Source: Ensifer adhaerens (GTDB taxonomy: Bacteria; Pseudomonadota; Alphaproteobacteria; Rhizobiales; Rhizobiaceae). From it: a DNA stretch of 58,552 nt. Shown one piece after another: positions 25,519-34,042 of the stretch. Numbering within the stretch: the stretch's first letter is position 1; every line of letters begins with the position of its first letter. The translations under genes were made by a program, and so were the position numbers. Location of the stretch: assembly GCF_001270265.1 (NCBI RefSeq), contig NZ_LGAP01000036.1:1-58552 (forward strand). The letters are read 5' to 3'. The notes under the pieces were generated by a model. That model had not been told where the DNA came from. It ran no database searches and saw nothing but the letters and a program-made list of their open reading frames with translations.

Positions 25519-26199
25519 CTATTTGGATGTCACCTGCGTGAAGGCGATGCCATCGATATGGCCGTCCTTCAGTCGATAAACGAGCGATTGCATGACCATC
25601 GTGTTCTGCTCGCCTTGCTGCTCATGGGCGTAGCGCACCATGCCTTGCTGCGGAGCTGCACCGAAGCGTTTCTCCAGGGCTTCCGTGCCGTCCTTCAAAG
25701 TGGGAACCGGTAGCAGCAGCGGCGCGAGCGCCACGGTTGGGGTGTCGCACTTGTCGGCATCGCCGGAAACTTCTTCGGTGGAGATGAACGTCACCGGCTT
25801 TTCGGCGGGCGCTGCGGCATCTCTACCGTTGGCGACGAACCAGATCCGCCGGGGCAGATCACCGGTCGAAAGCTCGTAGCACAGCCAGCCGATCGACAGG
25901 CCCTCGACAGACCGGCTGCGGATGTTGCCTCCGAACGCGGCCTTGACCTCGTCGAGAGTCGTCTTCTCGAGCACGATCGCGAGCTTGCCGGCATTGACGA
26001 GATTGTCGAAAGGCGTTTCGAATTGCAGCGTCTGCGCTGTGGCCGTCTGTCCGCCAAGGACGAGTGAGGGCAGGCCGCTCAATTTGTCGTCGCTTGCCGC
26101 AAGCTCCGTGCTCGCCAGCGTCAGAAAGAGTGCAGTGGTCCCGGCGGAAAAGAACGCCGCCACGCGTCGGTCATGAGATGTCTTGTCCAAGGATCGCAT
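25519..26199 (-). CDS. Hypothetical secreted protein
   Basis: A 226-residue protein I do not recognise. An N-terminal hydrophobic stretch (VAAFFSAGTTALFLTLASTE with LAAS after it) looks like a signal peptide or anchor. The rest is a mixed region with three notable pieces: TTLDEVKAAFGGNIRSRSVE, SIGWLCYEL and FGAAPQQGMVRYAHEQQG. It has two cysteines (WLCYEL and DKCDTP), which could form one disulfide in the periplasm. GGAGAG precedes the chosen ATG. It is preceded 89 bp upstream by a copy of the shared 17-bp element on its own strand, so it probably belongs to the same regulon as moxR and FGE. A secreted stress protein is a guess. Confidence 0.7.
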   Translation of the reverse strand: MRSLDKTSHDRRVAAFFSAGTTALFLTLASTELAASDDKLSGLPSLVLGGQTATAQTLQFETPFDNLVNAGKLAIVLEKTTLDEVKAAFGGNIRSRSVEGLSIGWLCYELSTGDLPRRIWFVANGRDAAAPAEKPVTFISTEEVSGDADKCDTPTVALAPLLLPVPTLKDGTEALEKRFGAAPQQGMVRYAHEQQGEQNTMVMQSLVYRLKDGHIDGIAFTQVTSK

Positions 26200-26287
26200 A
26201 GAAATCTCTCCGTTGTACTCAGCATGCGATACGGCCTGTGGCCGCATGTCGTCGTGCGCATTCTAGGCATCGCAGTCGTCCGCATCG

Positions 26288-26304
26288 AAGTACGTAACAG
26301 TTAC
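26288..26304 (-). promoter_or_regulatory. Shared 17-bp element, copy facing the 25.5-kb hypothetical gene
   Basis: On the minus strand it reads GTAACTGTTACGTACTT, identical to the consensus. CCTAGA follows 20 nt on as a possible -10. It lies 89 bp upstream of the hypothetical secreted protein gene. Confidence 0.72.
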
Positions 26305-26535
26305 AATCGGCGGCAATCCAACGTCGACGCGCGCCATATCTCGGCTGTGTCACCCTGCTGAGCCAACAATAGCGCACTATCCAAACCAGACAAGTTGCGG
26401 CGATGGCGGTCAAGCGGCGCTCCGCCGGCCCATGACAAGGCGGTTGCGGCGGAAGTCGCCGGACCCTAGGCCGACGAGACGTTAGCGATACGCTTCCGGC
26501 CCGCGATCTGGCGTGGTCGAGCACGCGGAGCCAAT

Positions 26536-26552
26536 GTTACTGTTACGTACTT
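26536..26552 (+). promoter_or_regulatory. Shared 17-bp element, copy facing the 26.8-kb small gene
   Basis: GTTACTGTTACGTACTT on the plus strand, identical to the copy at 51938. It lies 224 bp upstream of the next plus-strand gene, farther than the others, so a further small gene or a leader RNA between them is possible. Confidence 0.68.
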
Positions 26553-26776
26553 CCGGAAACGAACGGTTCCTGCGATTTTGTGGGACTGGAGAGGTATAGG
26601 CAGAAGTTGGTCATCTGCCTGACCCAGGACTGCATCCGTCAGGCAGGCATGTCTCAACGCGACGTTGGCAATCAGGGGAGCGGTGGCACTCTGGATCTGT
26701 GCAAGAGGCATGCACGAGTTCTTCGTGCGCAGGCATGGCATGAAGCATCGATCATCGTTCAAGCGGGTAGAGCACA

Positions 26777-27052
26777 ATGCCCAACGAAGCCAAGCAACGC
26801 GGACTGTTGAAACTGATGCTCAAGCTTCCGGCGTTGCGCGGCCAGTTGCAACTCCTGAGCGTCAAGAACATGCCGCTCGCCAGCCTTTGCGAGGCATATG
26901 ACGAGGCGACTTCCATGCTGGATCGGCAGCGTCGGCGTGATCCGCAGGATACTTCGATGGTGGCGGAGTACGAACTCATCTGTCTTGAGATCGAGGAAGA
27001 AGTGATTTCGATCTGCCTATCCAGTGCAGGCAGTGAATCTAATCCGTTATGA
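26777..27052 (+). CDS. Small hypothetical protein (91 aa)
   Basis: A 91-residue protein I do not recognise. It is mostly helical by composition, with a basic N-terminal half (LKLMLKLPALRGQLQLL) and an acidic end (YELICLEIEEEVISICLSSA). There is no signal peptide or membrane segment. The coding potential rests on codon-like use and the position 224 bp behind a copy of the shared 17-bp element. The downstream region to 27271 is unusually AT-rich. The start site is not strongly supported by a ribosome site. Confidence 0.5.
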   Translation: MPNEAKQRGLLKLMLKLPALRGQLQLLSVKNMPLASLCEAYDEATSMLDRQRRRDPQDTSMVAEYELICLEIEEEVISICLSSAGSESNPL

Positions 27053-27271
27053 TTAGTAATTTATTCGCCCGGAATCGAAGTTTCTATCGCGTTACCCCTG
27101 TAATCTCACTGGGTTTCCAGTTTACTTGTTGTTTCATTTCGAGCCTCCGGTATTTCATTGAAGAATGTTTTGTGGCGGCCCGATATTTTTCTTTCCGCTG
27201 TCGGTTCTGTGATCTAGAGTTCGCTTCGCATTTGCACTCTCTTTTGGGTTGTAGGTAAATGGGGGCGCGTT
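27053..27271. other. AT-rich intergenic stretch
   Basis: About 219 bp near 43% GC by eye, well below the neighbours. It holds a small ACTGG/CCAGT hairpin (27108-27121) followed by a T-rich stretch that may end the small gene, and presumably the promoter of the next gene. No gene seen. Confidence 0.45.
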
Positions 27272-29041
27272 ATGAACGCAGGACAAGACGCGGACCGAGC
27301 GGCTTACTGCACTGTTGTCGAGCGCGCGGCACGCGCCGAGCTCGACCGCATGTTGGGCGACCCGCGCTTTCATGGGACCGAGCGACACCGCAAGCTGTTG
27401 CGATACCTGGTTGACGAGTTCTTCGCCGGGCGTTCAGCGTCGGTAAAAGCCTATACGATCGCGATCGACGTCTTCGCCCGGCCGAGTTCTTTCGACCCGG
27501 CGACCGATCCGATCGTGCGCGTCGAAGCGTCTCGACTGCGCGCGGCCCTGGCACAATATTACGAGGCGCTTGGCGATGAAGTCGTCCTGCGCATTGAACT
27601 CCCGAAGGGCAACTACGTACCGCTCTTCGTCAGGGCAGAAGGCAAACCGTCGGAAGCCTTGCTCGCTTCGCCGACGGTGCCACTTGGTGTCGCCGAGCCG
27701 GCGCCGCAATTGCCTTCGGCTGCCGTTGTCGGCCGCCGTATATCGATGGCGAATGTTGCCATTGGGGGTGCCGGGGTTTTGGCGATCGCGGTCGCGTTCT
27801 ACACTTCGACGGCCGACCATTTCCCGTGGAAGCCGGTCTTGTCCGAAAAGCCGACCGTCGTTGTCGATGTTCAGCCGCAACGGCCGAAGGATCACCAGGA
27901 GCTGAGGAAAGCTGGTGGCTATCTGGTGCATGCGCTGTCACAGTTCTCCTCGGTGCGGACGCTGGCGCAGGAACAGCCTGCCGGCATCGACGTCGCTTCG
28001 GTGACGGGGTGGGTTGCGCCTGGTCCGGCTGTCCGGCTAGCGGGCAGCAAGGAATACAGACTGTCGATCAACTACACCATGGCGAACGATGTTCAAGAAC
28101 TCACCTGGCAGGTGGTGGACCCGCAAAGCAACGAGGCTCTGCGTTCCGGTGTGTCGAAGGTGCCGAACGAAGGCGGCGACGCCGACGAGATTCAACAGAT
28201 GCTGCTGGTGAGGCTTGCACGCGCGCTTGCCGGCGAAGACGGTGTCATCACCAGTCTGGAGGCGGCACGTCAGATCACCGCACCGTCCCTCGGTTACGGC
28301 TGTGTGTTGCAGGCGGATATGGCCTTGGCGCGGACCGACCCTGACAATCTCGCGAGCGCGCTTGCTTGCCTCGAGCGGTCGCTTGCCTACAAGGCAAACG
28401 ACCCGGATGTCTCGGCAAGCCTGGCAATGATCCTCGTGGCGACGGGCGAGGCGAGCACCTCAGCGATCACCGGCAACAGGGCATTGAAGCTTGCCGACAG
28501 GGCCGTCGCGCTCGCCCCTCAGGCGAGCCAGAGTTACGTGGCACAGATGATGGCGCGCTTTGCGGCGGGAGATATTGAGGCTGCCTTTCTTTCCGGCCAG
28601 CGCGCCAGCGCACTCAATCCGCTGGACGAAGCCATTCCGGCGAGACTTGGCCTGTTGCAGTATATCTCGGGTCACTGGGCCGAAGGTGTCAGATTGGCGC
28701 GCCTGGCCGAAACGAATGGCGAATATATGCACCACGATGCTGCCCTCACGCTGGCACTCGATGCCTATCGCGGGCGCCGTTATGATGAGGCCCTGCTTCG
28801 TTTGCGCCAGCTTGCAAACTCGTCGGATCGGGCTGTCAATCTGCTGCGCCTGGCCGTCGCCGGACAGCTCGGCTTGACGCAGGAGGCGGCCAGCGCACTT
28901 GAGGAAGTCCGCTCGCAGATGGGGTCCACCGAAATCTCGCTGTTGGCAGAGCCGGTCAAAAGAGGCTATGCGCCCGAACTATCAGCGCTCATCGAAGATG
29001 GTCTCGGCAAGGCCGGTATCCGGCTTGCCGGAAATCCGTAG
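27272..29041 (+). CDS. Membrane-anchored TPR protein with a regulator-like N-terminal domain
   Basis: A 589-residue protein in three parts. Residues 20-115 carry RHRKLLRYLVDEFFAGRSAS and DPATDPIVRVEASRLRAALA with QYYEALGDE, a segment that heads many rhizobial TPR and adenylate-cyclase-like proteins and resembles a CadC/ToxR-style DNA-binding region. A single membrane helix lies near 159-177 (NVAIGGAGVLAIAVAFYTS). The large periplasmic part is TPR-rich (about 330-560: ALACLERSLAYKANDPDVSA, SGQRASALNPLDEAIPARLG). No cyclase catalytic domain is present. A one-component membrane sensor-regulator is therefore plausible but unproven. It ends convergently with the reductase gene 41 bp away. Confidence 0.75.
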   Translation: MNAGQDADRAAYCTVVERAARAELDRMLGDPRFHGTERHRKLLRYLVDEFFAGRSASVKAYTIAIDVFARPSSFDPATDPIVRVEASRLRAALAQYYEALGDEVVLRIELPKGNYVPLFVRAEGKPSEALLASPTVPLGVAEPAPQLPSAAVVGRRISMANVAIGGAGVLAIAVAFYTSTADHFPWKPVLSEKPTVVVDVQPQRPKDHQELRKAGGYLVHALSQFSSVRTLAQEQPAGIDVASVTGWVAPGPAVRLAGSKEYRLSINYTMANDVQELTWQVVDPQSNEALRSGVSKVPNEGGDADEIQQMLLVRLARALAGEDGVITSLEAARQITAPSLGYGCVLQADMALARTDPDNLASALACLERSLAYKANDPDVSASLAMILVATGEASTSAITGNRALKLADRAVALAPQASQSYVAQMMARFAAGDIEAAFLSGQRASALNPLDEAIPARLGLLQYISGHWAEGVRLARLAETNGEYMHHDAALTLALDAYRGRRYDEALLRLRQLANSSDRAVNLLRLAVAGQLGLTQEAASALEEVRSQMGSTEISLLAEPVKRGYAPELSALIEDGLGKAGIRLAGNP

Positions 29042-29082
29042 AGCAGAGGCAATGGCGGCAAGACTTGCTGCCGCTCCAGCCC

Positions 29083-30111
29083 TCAGTTTTCGTCGGCGAC
29101 GCGAATGACGAGCTTGCCGAAGTTGCGGCCCTCCAGCAGTCCGATGAAGGCGGTCGGCGCATTCTCCAGGCCGTCGACGATGTCCTCCCGGTAACGAATC
29201 TGGCCCGAAGCAATCCATCCAGCCATTTCACGATAAAAGTCGGGGCGCTGGTCGACGAACTCCCTTTGGATGAAGCCGCGAATTTGGAGGCTCTTGCTTA
29301 GAACGTCACGCATGACAAGCGGCAGGCGATCGGCACCGGTCTGTTCGTTGGGGCGGTTGTTGTATTGCGCGATCAATCCGCAAACGGGAATTCGGGCGAA
29401 ATCGTTGAGGAGCGGAAACACCGCGTCCCACACATGTCCGCCGACATTTTCGAAATAGACGTCGATCCCACCCGGGCAGGCGGCTGCCAGTTGTTCGGCA
29501 AAATCGGCCGCGTGGTGATCGATCACCGCGTCAAAGCCGAGCTCGTCGCGAACGAAAGCGCATTTCGCAGCGCCACCTGCAATCCCAACCGCACGTGCGC
29601 CCTTGATGCGGGCGATCTGCCCGACTGCTGAGCCGACCGCCCCGCTCGCCGCGGCAACCACCACGGTCTCGCCCGGCTTCGGCCTGCCGATCGTCAGGAG
29701 GCCGGAATAGGCGGTAAAGCCGGGCATCCCCAGAACGCCGAGCGCGGTTGACAGCGGCGCCGCCGACGGGTCGAGCTTGCGCAGACCCGCGCCATCGGAC
29801 AGCGCGTAACTCTGCCAGCCGGAATGGGAAAGCACGAAATCACCCTCGCGGAATTCGGGATGGCGCGAGCGCACCACGCGCGCCACCGTTCCGCCCTCCA
29901 TCACGTCGCCGATCTCGACGGGCTTGGCATAGGATTTTCCGGCGTTCATGCGACCGCGCATATAGGGGTCCAGCGACAGGTAGATGATCTTCAGCGACAC
30001 CTGGCCATCGGCAGGCTCAGGAATCGCTGCGTGCCGGACCCTGAAATCGTCCTGTGTCGGCTTGCCGATCGGGCGGGCGGCGAGAAGGATCTGGGTGTTC
30101 TGGGCGGTCAT
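29083..30111 (-). CDS. NADP-dependent oxidoreductase, CurA/YncB-like (medium-chain)
   Basis: A 342-residue zinc-free medium-chain reductase of the leukotriene-B4-dehydrogenase/CurA group, which reduces conjugated double bonds of enones with NADPH. Typical signatures are LSLDPYMRGRM near 46-56, the nucleotide-binding loop VVVAAASGAVGSAVGQIARI, FENVGGHVWDAVFPLLN and ICGLIAQYN-like VCGLIAQYNN. AAGGAAA precedes the ATG. It stands alone on the minus strand, convergent with the TPR protein gene, and probably detoxifies electrophilic aldehydes or enones. The substrate is not predictable. Confidence 0.9.
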   Translation of the reverse strand: MTAQNTQILLAARPIGKPTQDDFRVRHAAIPEPADGQVSLKIIYLSLDPYMRGRMNAGKSYAKPVEIGDVMEGGTVARVVRSRHPEFREGDFVLSHSGWQSYALSDGAGLRKLDPSAAPLSTALGVLGMPGFTAYSGLLTIGRPKPGETVVVAAASGAVGSAVGQIARIKGARAVGIAGGAAKCAFVRDELGFDAVIDHHAADFAEQLAAACPGGIDVYFENVGGHVWDAVFPLLNDFARIPVCGLIAQYNNRPNEQTGADRLPLVMRDVLSKSLQIRGFIQREFVDQRPDFYREMAGWIASGQIRYREDIVDGLENAPTAFIGLLEGRNFGKLVIRVADEN

Positions 30112-30284
30112 GGCGTTTCCTTTCGCCGCGGACGTATGCGTCCGGCGGCAGCATGGCGGGTATGGTGTTTTTGGTCGGGCCTACCTTCGCGGGCGTGTCT
30201 CAACACGGCAAGCCGCGACTTCTGACCCTGGGTCCGGATGTTCGAACTGACCAAGCATTGAGCCGATCATCGAAGATGTCAAAA

Positions 30285-30309
30285 GCCCAACCGCTGCTGA
30301 CGGTTGGGC
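30285..30309 (-). terminator. Rho-independent terminator of the MetY-IPNS operon
   Basis: Arms GCCCAACCG (30285-30293) and CGGTTGGGC (30301-30309) with a 7-nt loop. Read on the minus strand the hairpin is followed by TTTT, the classical form, 28 nt after the MetY-like stop. Confidence 0.82.
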
Positions 30310-30337
30310 CAAAGAGCGCAGTGTTAATCACGCCGGG

Positions 30338-31699
30338 CTAGGCGGCGTCGATCGCCTGTTTCAGGTCGGCGATAATATCGTCGGGATGCTCGATGCCGAT
30401 CGACAGTCTGACATAGCCGGGCGTCACCCCGGTTCTCAATTGGTCTGCCTCGGACAGCTGCGAGTGGGTGGTAGTTGCTGGATGGATCGCCAGCGACCGC
30501 GCGTCACCAATGTTGGCGACGTGGTAGAGCAGTTGCAGCCCGTCGATAAAGCGACGGCCGGCCTTGCGTCCGTCCTTCAATTCAAAGCCGACCAATGCGC
30601 CATAGTGGCCGTTGCGCAGGTATTTTTCACCACGCGCCTTGGCTTCTCCATCCTGGAACTTCGGAAAGATCACCCGTGCCACCTTGGGGTGGGCGCGCAG
30701 GAAGTCCGCGACCTTGATGGCGTTTTCGCTGTGCTGGCGGATGCGCAGCGGCAAGGTTTCCAGCCCCTGGATGAATTGAAACGCATTCTGTGGACTGATC
30801 GCGGCGCCGAGGTCGCGCAGCAGAACGGCGCGGGCACGCAGGATATACGGATGAAAGTCGATCGTAGCGGCCTTTTCCAGCCATGTCTTGCCCTGATAGC
30901 TCGTATCCGGATCATGCAGATTGGGATGGCGTTCGGCATGTTCGTGCCACGGGAAGGCGCCGCTATCGATGATGGCGCCGCCGATAGAGGTGCCGTGCCC
31001 GCCGATATACTTCGTGGTGGAATAGACCACGATCGCCGCGCCGTGATCGAATGGCCGGATGGTCAAGGGCGCCGCCGTGTTGTCGACGATCAGCGGTATG
31101 CCGAACCGGCGGCCGATCTCGGCGACTTCGCCGATCGGGAAGACCTCGAGGCTCGGATTGGGAAGCGATTCCGCGTAGTAGGCACGCGTCCGGTCGTCGG
31201 TCGCCTTCGCAAATGCCTCCGGATCGGACGCGTCGACGAAACGCACCTGGATGCCGAAGCTTTTCATCGTTGAGGCAAAGAGCGCCCAGGTTCCGCCGTA
31301 GAGCCCAGCCGCGCTGACGATATTGTCGCCCGAGCGGGCGAGGTTAAGTACCGCAAACGCCGACGCCGCCTGGCCGGAGCCAAGCGCCAGCGCCGCCGCA
31401 CCGCCCTCGATTTCAGCAAGGCGCTGCTCGAATGCGTCTTGCGTTGGGTTGGAGACGCGTGTGTAGAGATGTCCGGCAGCCTCAAGCGCAAACAGCTTGT
31501 CTGCACCATCGGTGCCCGGCAACTGGTAGGAGCTCGTCTGGTAGATCGGCACGGCGACAGCGCCGCTCACCGGATCGAAACGATAGCTGCCGCCATGAAG
31601 CGCCAGCGTTTCGGGCTGAAGCGACCGCGACGTATCGCGCAGGCCGCTCGGCGCCGTGATTTCGACTGCAGGTTCCTCAGGCTTTTGATGGATCGTCAT
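30338..31699 (-). CDS. O-acetylhomoserine sulfhydrylase-like PLP enzyme (MetY/Cys-Met family)
   Basis: A 453-residue Cys/Met-metabolism PLP enzyme. The PLP lysine is K230 in VVYSTTKYIGGHG; the cofactor pocket is also marked by LALGSGQAASAFAVLNL and IPLIVDNTAAPL. Residues YTRVSNPTQDAFEQRLAEIE and the length fit O-acetylhomoserine or O-acetylserine sulfhydrylases more than cystathionine synthases. It would make homocysteine or a related thiol-amino acid from an acylated homoserine and a sulfur donor. It starts 42 bp after an IPNS-like dioxygenase, on the same strand and in the same transcript. Such pairs occur in sulfur-source operons of rhizobia. GAAGGA precedes the ATG. Confidence 0.88.
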   Translation of the reverse strand: MTIHQKPEEPAVEITAPSGLRDTSRSLQPETLALHGGSYRFDPVSGAVAVPIYQTSSYQLPGTDGADKLFALEAAGHLYTRVSNPTQDAFEQRLAEIEGGAAALALGSGQAASAFAVLNLARSGDNIVSAAGLYGGTWALFASTMKSFGIQVRFVDASDPEAFAKATDDRTRAYYAESLPNPSLEVFPIGEVAEIGRRFGIPLIVDNTAAPLTIRPFDHGAAIVVYSTTKYIGGHGTSIGGAIIDSGAFPWHEHAERHPNLHDPDTSYQGKTWLEKAATIDFHPYILRARAVLLRDLGAAISPQNAFQFIQGLETLPLRIRQHSENAIKVADFLRAHPKVARVIFPKFQDGEAKARGEKYLRNGHYGALVGFELKDGRKAGRRFIDGLQLLYHVANIGDARSLAIHPATTTHSQLSEADQLRTGVTPGYVRLSIGIEHPDDIIADLKQAIDAA

Positions 31700-31741
31700 G
31701 GATTGCTTCCTTCAGCTTTTGAGTGGTTGCAGTAGGATCGA

Positions 31742-32794
31742 TCAGGCCGGCACCGGCGCCTTTAGCTGCTCGACAAGATCGGCATGGTGGGCGGCGGCGA
31801 CGTCGGGGTGCGATCTGAGGCGTGATTTCAGGACATTGCGCCCGACCTCGTGGAACAGCGGGTTGAGCGGATCCTGCGTCACGCCGCGGACTTCGGCCGC
31901 AAGTTCGGTTGGCAGATCGAGAACCGGAATGGTGGAGGCGAGGTTGGCGCCGAGGAAGAAGGCGACCGACCGGCGATCGCCGCCGGCGGGCGGCGTGACG
32001 ACGCGATGAATGTTGGCGAGCAGGTAGCCGTTCGATGCCAGTTCCAGCAGTTCGCCGACATTGATGACGAAGGTGCCGCGCTTCGGCGGCGCGTCGATCC
32101 AGCCACCCTTGCCGTCGTCGACCTGAAGGCCGCCGACTTCGTCCTGAAGCAGGATGGTGACGAAACCGCCGTCCTTGTGAGCGCCGACCCCCTGGTCGCT
32201 TTCGGTCTTGTCGCGGCCGGGATAGCGGATGATCTTCAGCAGCTGGTTGGGGCCGTCGCGATAGATCGGCTCGAACACATCGGCACGCTGTCCGAGCGCC
32301 TCGGCGAAAACCTCGATCAGTCGGATACCAAGCCGGGTCACCGCCTCGATCCAGGCGAGGATTGCCGGTTTCAGTTCGGGCAGGGCGTCCGGAAACTGAT
32401 TGGGACCCACCAGCCGCCTCCACGGCGCATCGCTTGCCTTGTTCTCGAGGCGTGCGCGCTCAGGTCCAAAATCCACCTGCTCCCGCCAGTCCTGCGTTCC
32501 GCGGGTATATTCCAGACCGGCGCGGTTGTAGCCGCGAAAGTGCGGCGACTTGCGCATCTCGATCGCCAGCTTGTCCTGTTCCGGCAGGGCGAAGAAGCGC
32601 CTGGAGAGATCGAGGACGCCATCGATCTGCTCCTGGGGAATACCGTGACCTTCGAGATAGAAGAAGCCGACCGAGCGGGCGACGGAACGCAATTCTTCAA
32701 GCGCCGCCGCCCGCTCGGGGTGGCCCGCCGCAAAGCGTGTCAAATCGAGAACGGGCAAGGATGAGTTGGCGTCGGTCAATGGTGGCTCCTTCAT
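31742..32794 (-). CDS. Isopenicillin-N-synthase-like 2-oxoglutarate/Fe(II) dioxygenase
   Basis: A 350-residue enzyme of the IPNS/2OG-Fe(II) dioxygenase family. The N-terminal DIOX_N part is seen in LPVLDLTRFA and GFFYLEGHGIP. The iron ligands are H206 and D208 in GAHKDGGF and H263 in NIHRVV. The 2-oxoglutarate-binding R-x-S is R274-R-S276. The length is usual for bacterial members. The outermost ATG is used here, but a TTG five codons on (32779) has AAGGAG in front and is a serious alternative. The pairing with MetY suggests oxidation of a sulfur-containing or amino-acid-derived substrate, with no direct evidence in the sequence. Confidence 0.88.
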   Translation of the reverse strand: MKEPPLTDANSSLPVLDLTRFAAGHPERAAALEELRSVARSVGFFYLEGHGIPQEQIDGVLDLSRRFFALPEQDKLAIEMRKSPHFRGYNRAGLEYTRGTQDWREQVDFGPERARLENKASDAPWRRLVGPNQFPDALPELKPAILAWIEAVTRLGIRLIEVFAEALGQRADVFEPIYRDGPNQLLKIIRYPGRDKTESDQGVGAHKDGGFVTILLQDEVGGLQVDDGKGGWIDAPPKRGTFVINVGELLELASNGYLLANIHRVVTPPAGGDRRSVAFFLGANLASTIPVLDLPTELAAEVRGVTQDPLNPLFHEVGRNVLKSRLRSHPDVAAAHHADLVEQLKAPVPA

Positions 32795-33221
32795 TTTCTG
32801 TGCTGCGGCGCTCGGGCGGTGCCGTCATCACCTGTGTGAAGCGGAACCGCTGAAATGGCCGGTCGCAAATGGTGAGGGAAAGCCTACCTGTCGCAGTCAT
32901 TTATTCAATATTGTCTATTGAAAATATAGACTAAAAATTGCGTCATAGGCGCAGAAGCATTTGGGCAACGACCGGCTCGCGAGAATTTCCATCCTGCTGC
33001 GGTTGGCCAAAGTATCTCCGCACGCCCGCCCTGACGCTGCATGGCCAGCATAAAGTTGCGATCGGCACGCGCAGGTCGCGACGGATATGCCGAAGCAAAG
33101 CGAAAATGCGACCTCGGTGACCGTGGAATGACGAGGGTGGCGCGGCTTTCGTCAGTCCGAATATTTGTCTGAATGGCGTGCCGGGGAGCCGCCAATCAAG
33201 GTTGCTCCCCGGTGGCTTCAT
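32795..33221. other. Intergenic region upstream of the dioxygenase-MetY operon
   Basis: 427 bp without a supported gene. The AT-rich part near 32895-32940 holds the overlapping inverted repeats listed separately. The 32940-33221 part towards the SDR gene stop shows no recognisable element. Confidence 0.45.
32904..32931. promoter_or_regulatory. Overlapping inverted repeats, operator candidate
   Basis: Two interleaved perfect repeats: TTCAATA/TATTGAA around TTGTC (32904-32922), and GTCTAT/ATAGAC around a 7-nt centre (32913-32931). They lie in an AT-rich block 110-137 bp upstream of the dioxygenase start, fitting a LysR-type two-site operator. The regulator is not encoded next to it. Confidence 0.55.
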
Positions 33222-33932
33222 TCAACGCAATGCAAAACCGCCGTCGGGGTAAAGCGTCGAACCGTTCATGAAACCGTTCTCCATGAGGTAAATGACGGTG
33301 CGCGCGACCTCGTCTGTGGTGCCGACCCGTTTCAGCAGTGCAGCTTCGCCGTAGCTGGAGAGCGACGCCTCCCTGATGGCGTCCGGTTGACGGCGCCACA
33401 GGTCGCTGTCGATCGTGCCAGGCGAGATGACATTCACCCGGATCGGCGCAAGCTCGACGGCAAGTGCCCGGCCAAGGCCTTCGATCGCGGCATTGCAGGC
33501 GCCGTACGCAGCACCCTCGGCCGCCGGCCTGACGCTGTAGGCGCCTGCCATCAAGGTGACGGACCCGTTGTTGTCCAGATACGGCAAGGCATGCCTGACC
33601 GCGTAATATTGCCCCCAGAACTTCGATCGGAAGGAGCTTTCGGCGACCTCGTCGGAAGCCTTGTCGATCGGTCCGCGCGAATAGGAAGCGTCTGGCGTAA
33701 AGGGGTGGTTGATAGGTCCGGATTGCTCGAAGAAGCGGCGCAGGGAGTCTTGATCGACGTTGTCGACCAGTACGGCGTGGCTGGCCGGATCAAGCCTGCT
33801 GGTTGCGCGCTGCAGCCTTTCCGGGTCGCGCCCGCCAATGACCACCTCCGCGCCAAGGTCGATCGCGCGCTCGGCAACGCGCAGACCGATGCCGGAACTG
33901 CCGCCGATGATTGCTACTCTCTGCTTTCTCAT
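33222..33932 (-). CDS. Short-chain dehydrogenase/reductase-like protein with YxxxN in place of YxxxK
   Basis: A 236-residue SDR-fold protein. The cofactor loop is GGSSGIG (10-16) and the usual NNAG region is replaced by PINHPFT. The active-site segment is AAYGACNAAIEGLGRALAVE: Y143 is kept but the catalytic lysine position is N147. A serine upstream (AYSVRP) is present. I recall SDR-like proteins with this YxxxN variant, some of which may lack classical dehydrogenase activity. GGGAG is found upstream of the ATG. It is divergent from a LysR gene with a palindrome between them, so probably LysR-controlled. Substrate and activity are uncertain. Confidence 0.83.
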   Translation of the reverse strand: MRKQRVAIIGGSSGIGLRVAERAIDLGAEVVIGGRDPERLQRATSRLDPASHAVLVDNVDQDSLRRFFEQSGPINHPFTPDASYSRGPIDKASDEVAESSFRSKFWGQYYAVRHALPYLDNNGSVTLMAGAYSVRPAAEGAAYGACNAAIEGLGRALAVELAPIRVNVISPGTIDSDLWRRQPDAIREASLSSYGEAALLKRVGTTDEVARTVIYLMENGFMNGSTLYPDGGFALR

Positions 33933-34006
33933 TCTGTCGGCTCCCTGAGATGTGAATGCCTGATCCGCACTATATCTGCGAACGCAAATCGCTTACGAGA
34001 GCACTT

Positions 34007-34023
34007 ATCGCAGTACCTGCGAT
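34007..34023. promoter_or_regulatory. Palindrome between SDR and LysR genes
   Basis: Perfect inverted repeat ATCGCAG-TAC-CTGCGAT, 20 bp upstream of the LysR start and about 75 bp upstream of the divergent SDR start. It is a plausible autoregulatory and target site for this LysR protein. Confidence 0.6.
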
Positions 34024-34042
34024 CCGCATTCTGGAGTGTGCC

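Larger units (their letters stand above)
26200..26776. other. Divergent intergenic region with two shared 17-bp elements
   Basis: 577 bp without a convincing gene. Short open frames near 26580-26810 and 26665-26901 lack good ribosome sites and family-like sequence. The region's visible content is the pair of oppositely facing regulatory elements at 26288-26304 and 26536-26552. Confidence 0.5.

Noticed and set aside
26580-26810. Short plus-strand frame between the 17-bp element and the 91-aa gene
   Set aside because: No ribosome site and no recognisable domain; kept only as a remark in the intergenic entry.
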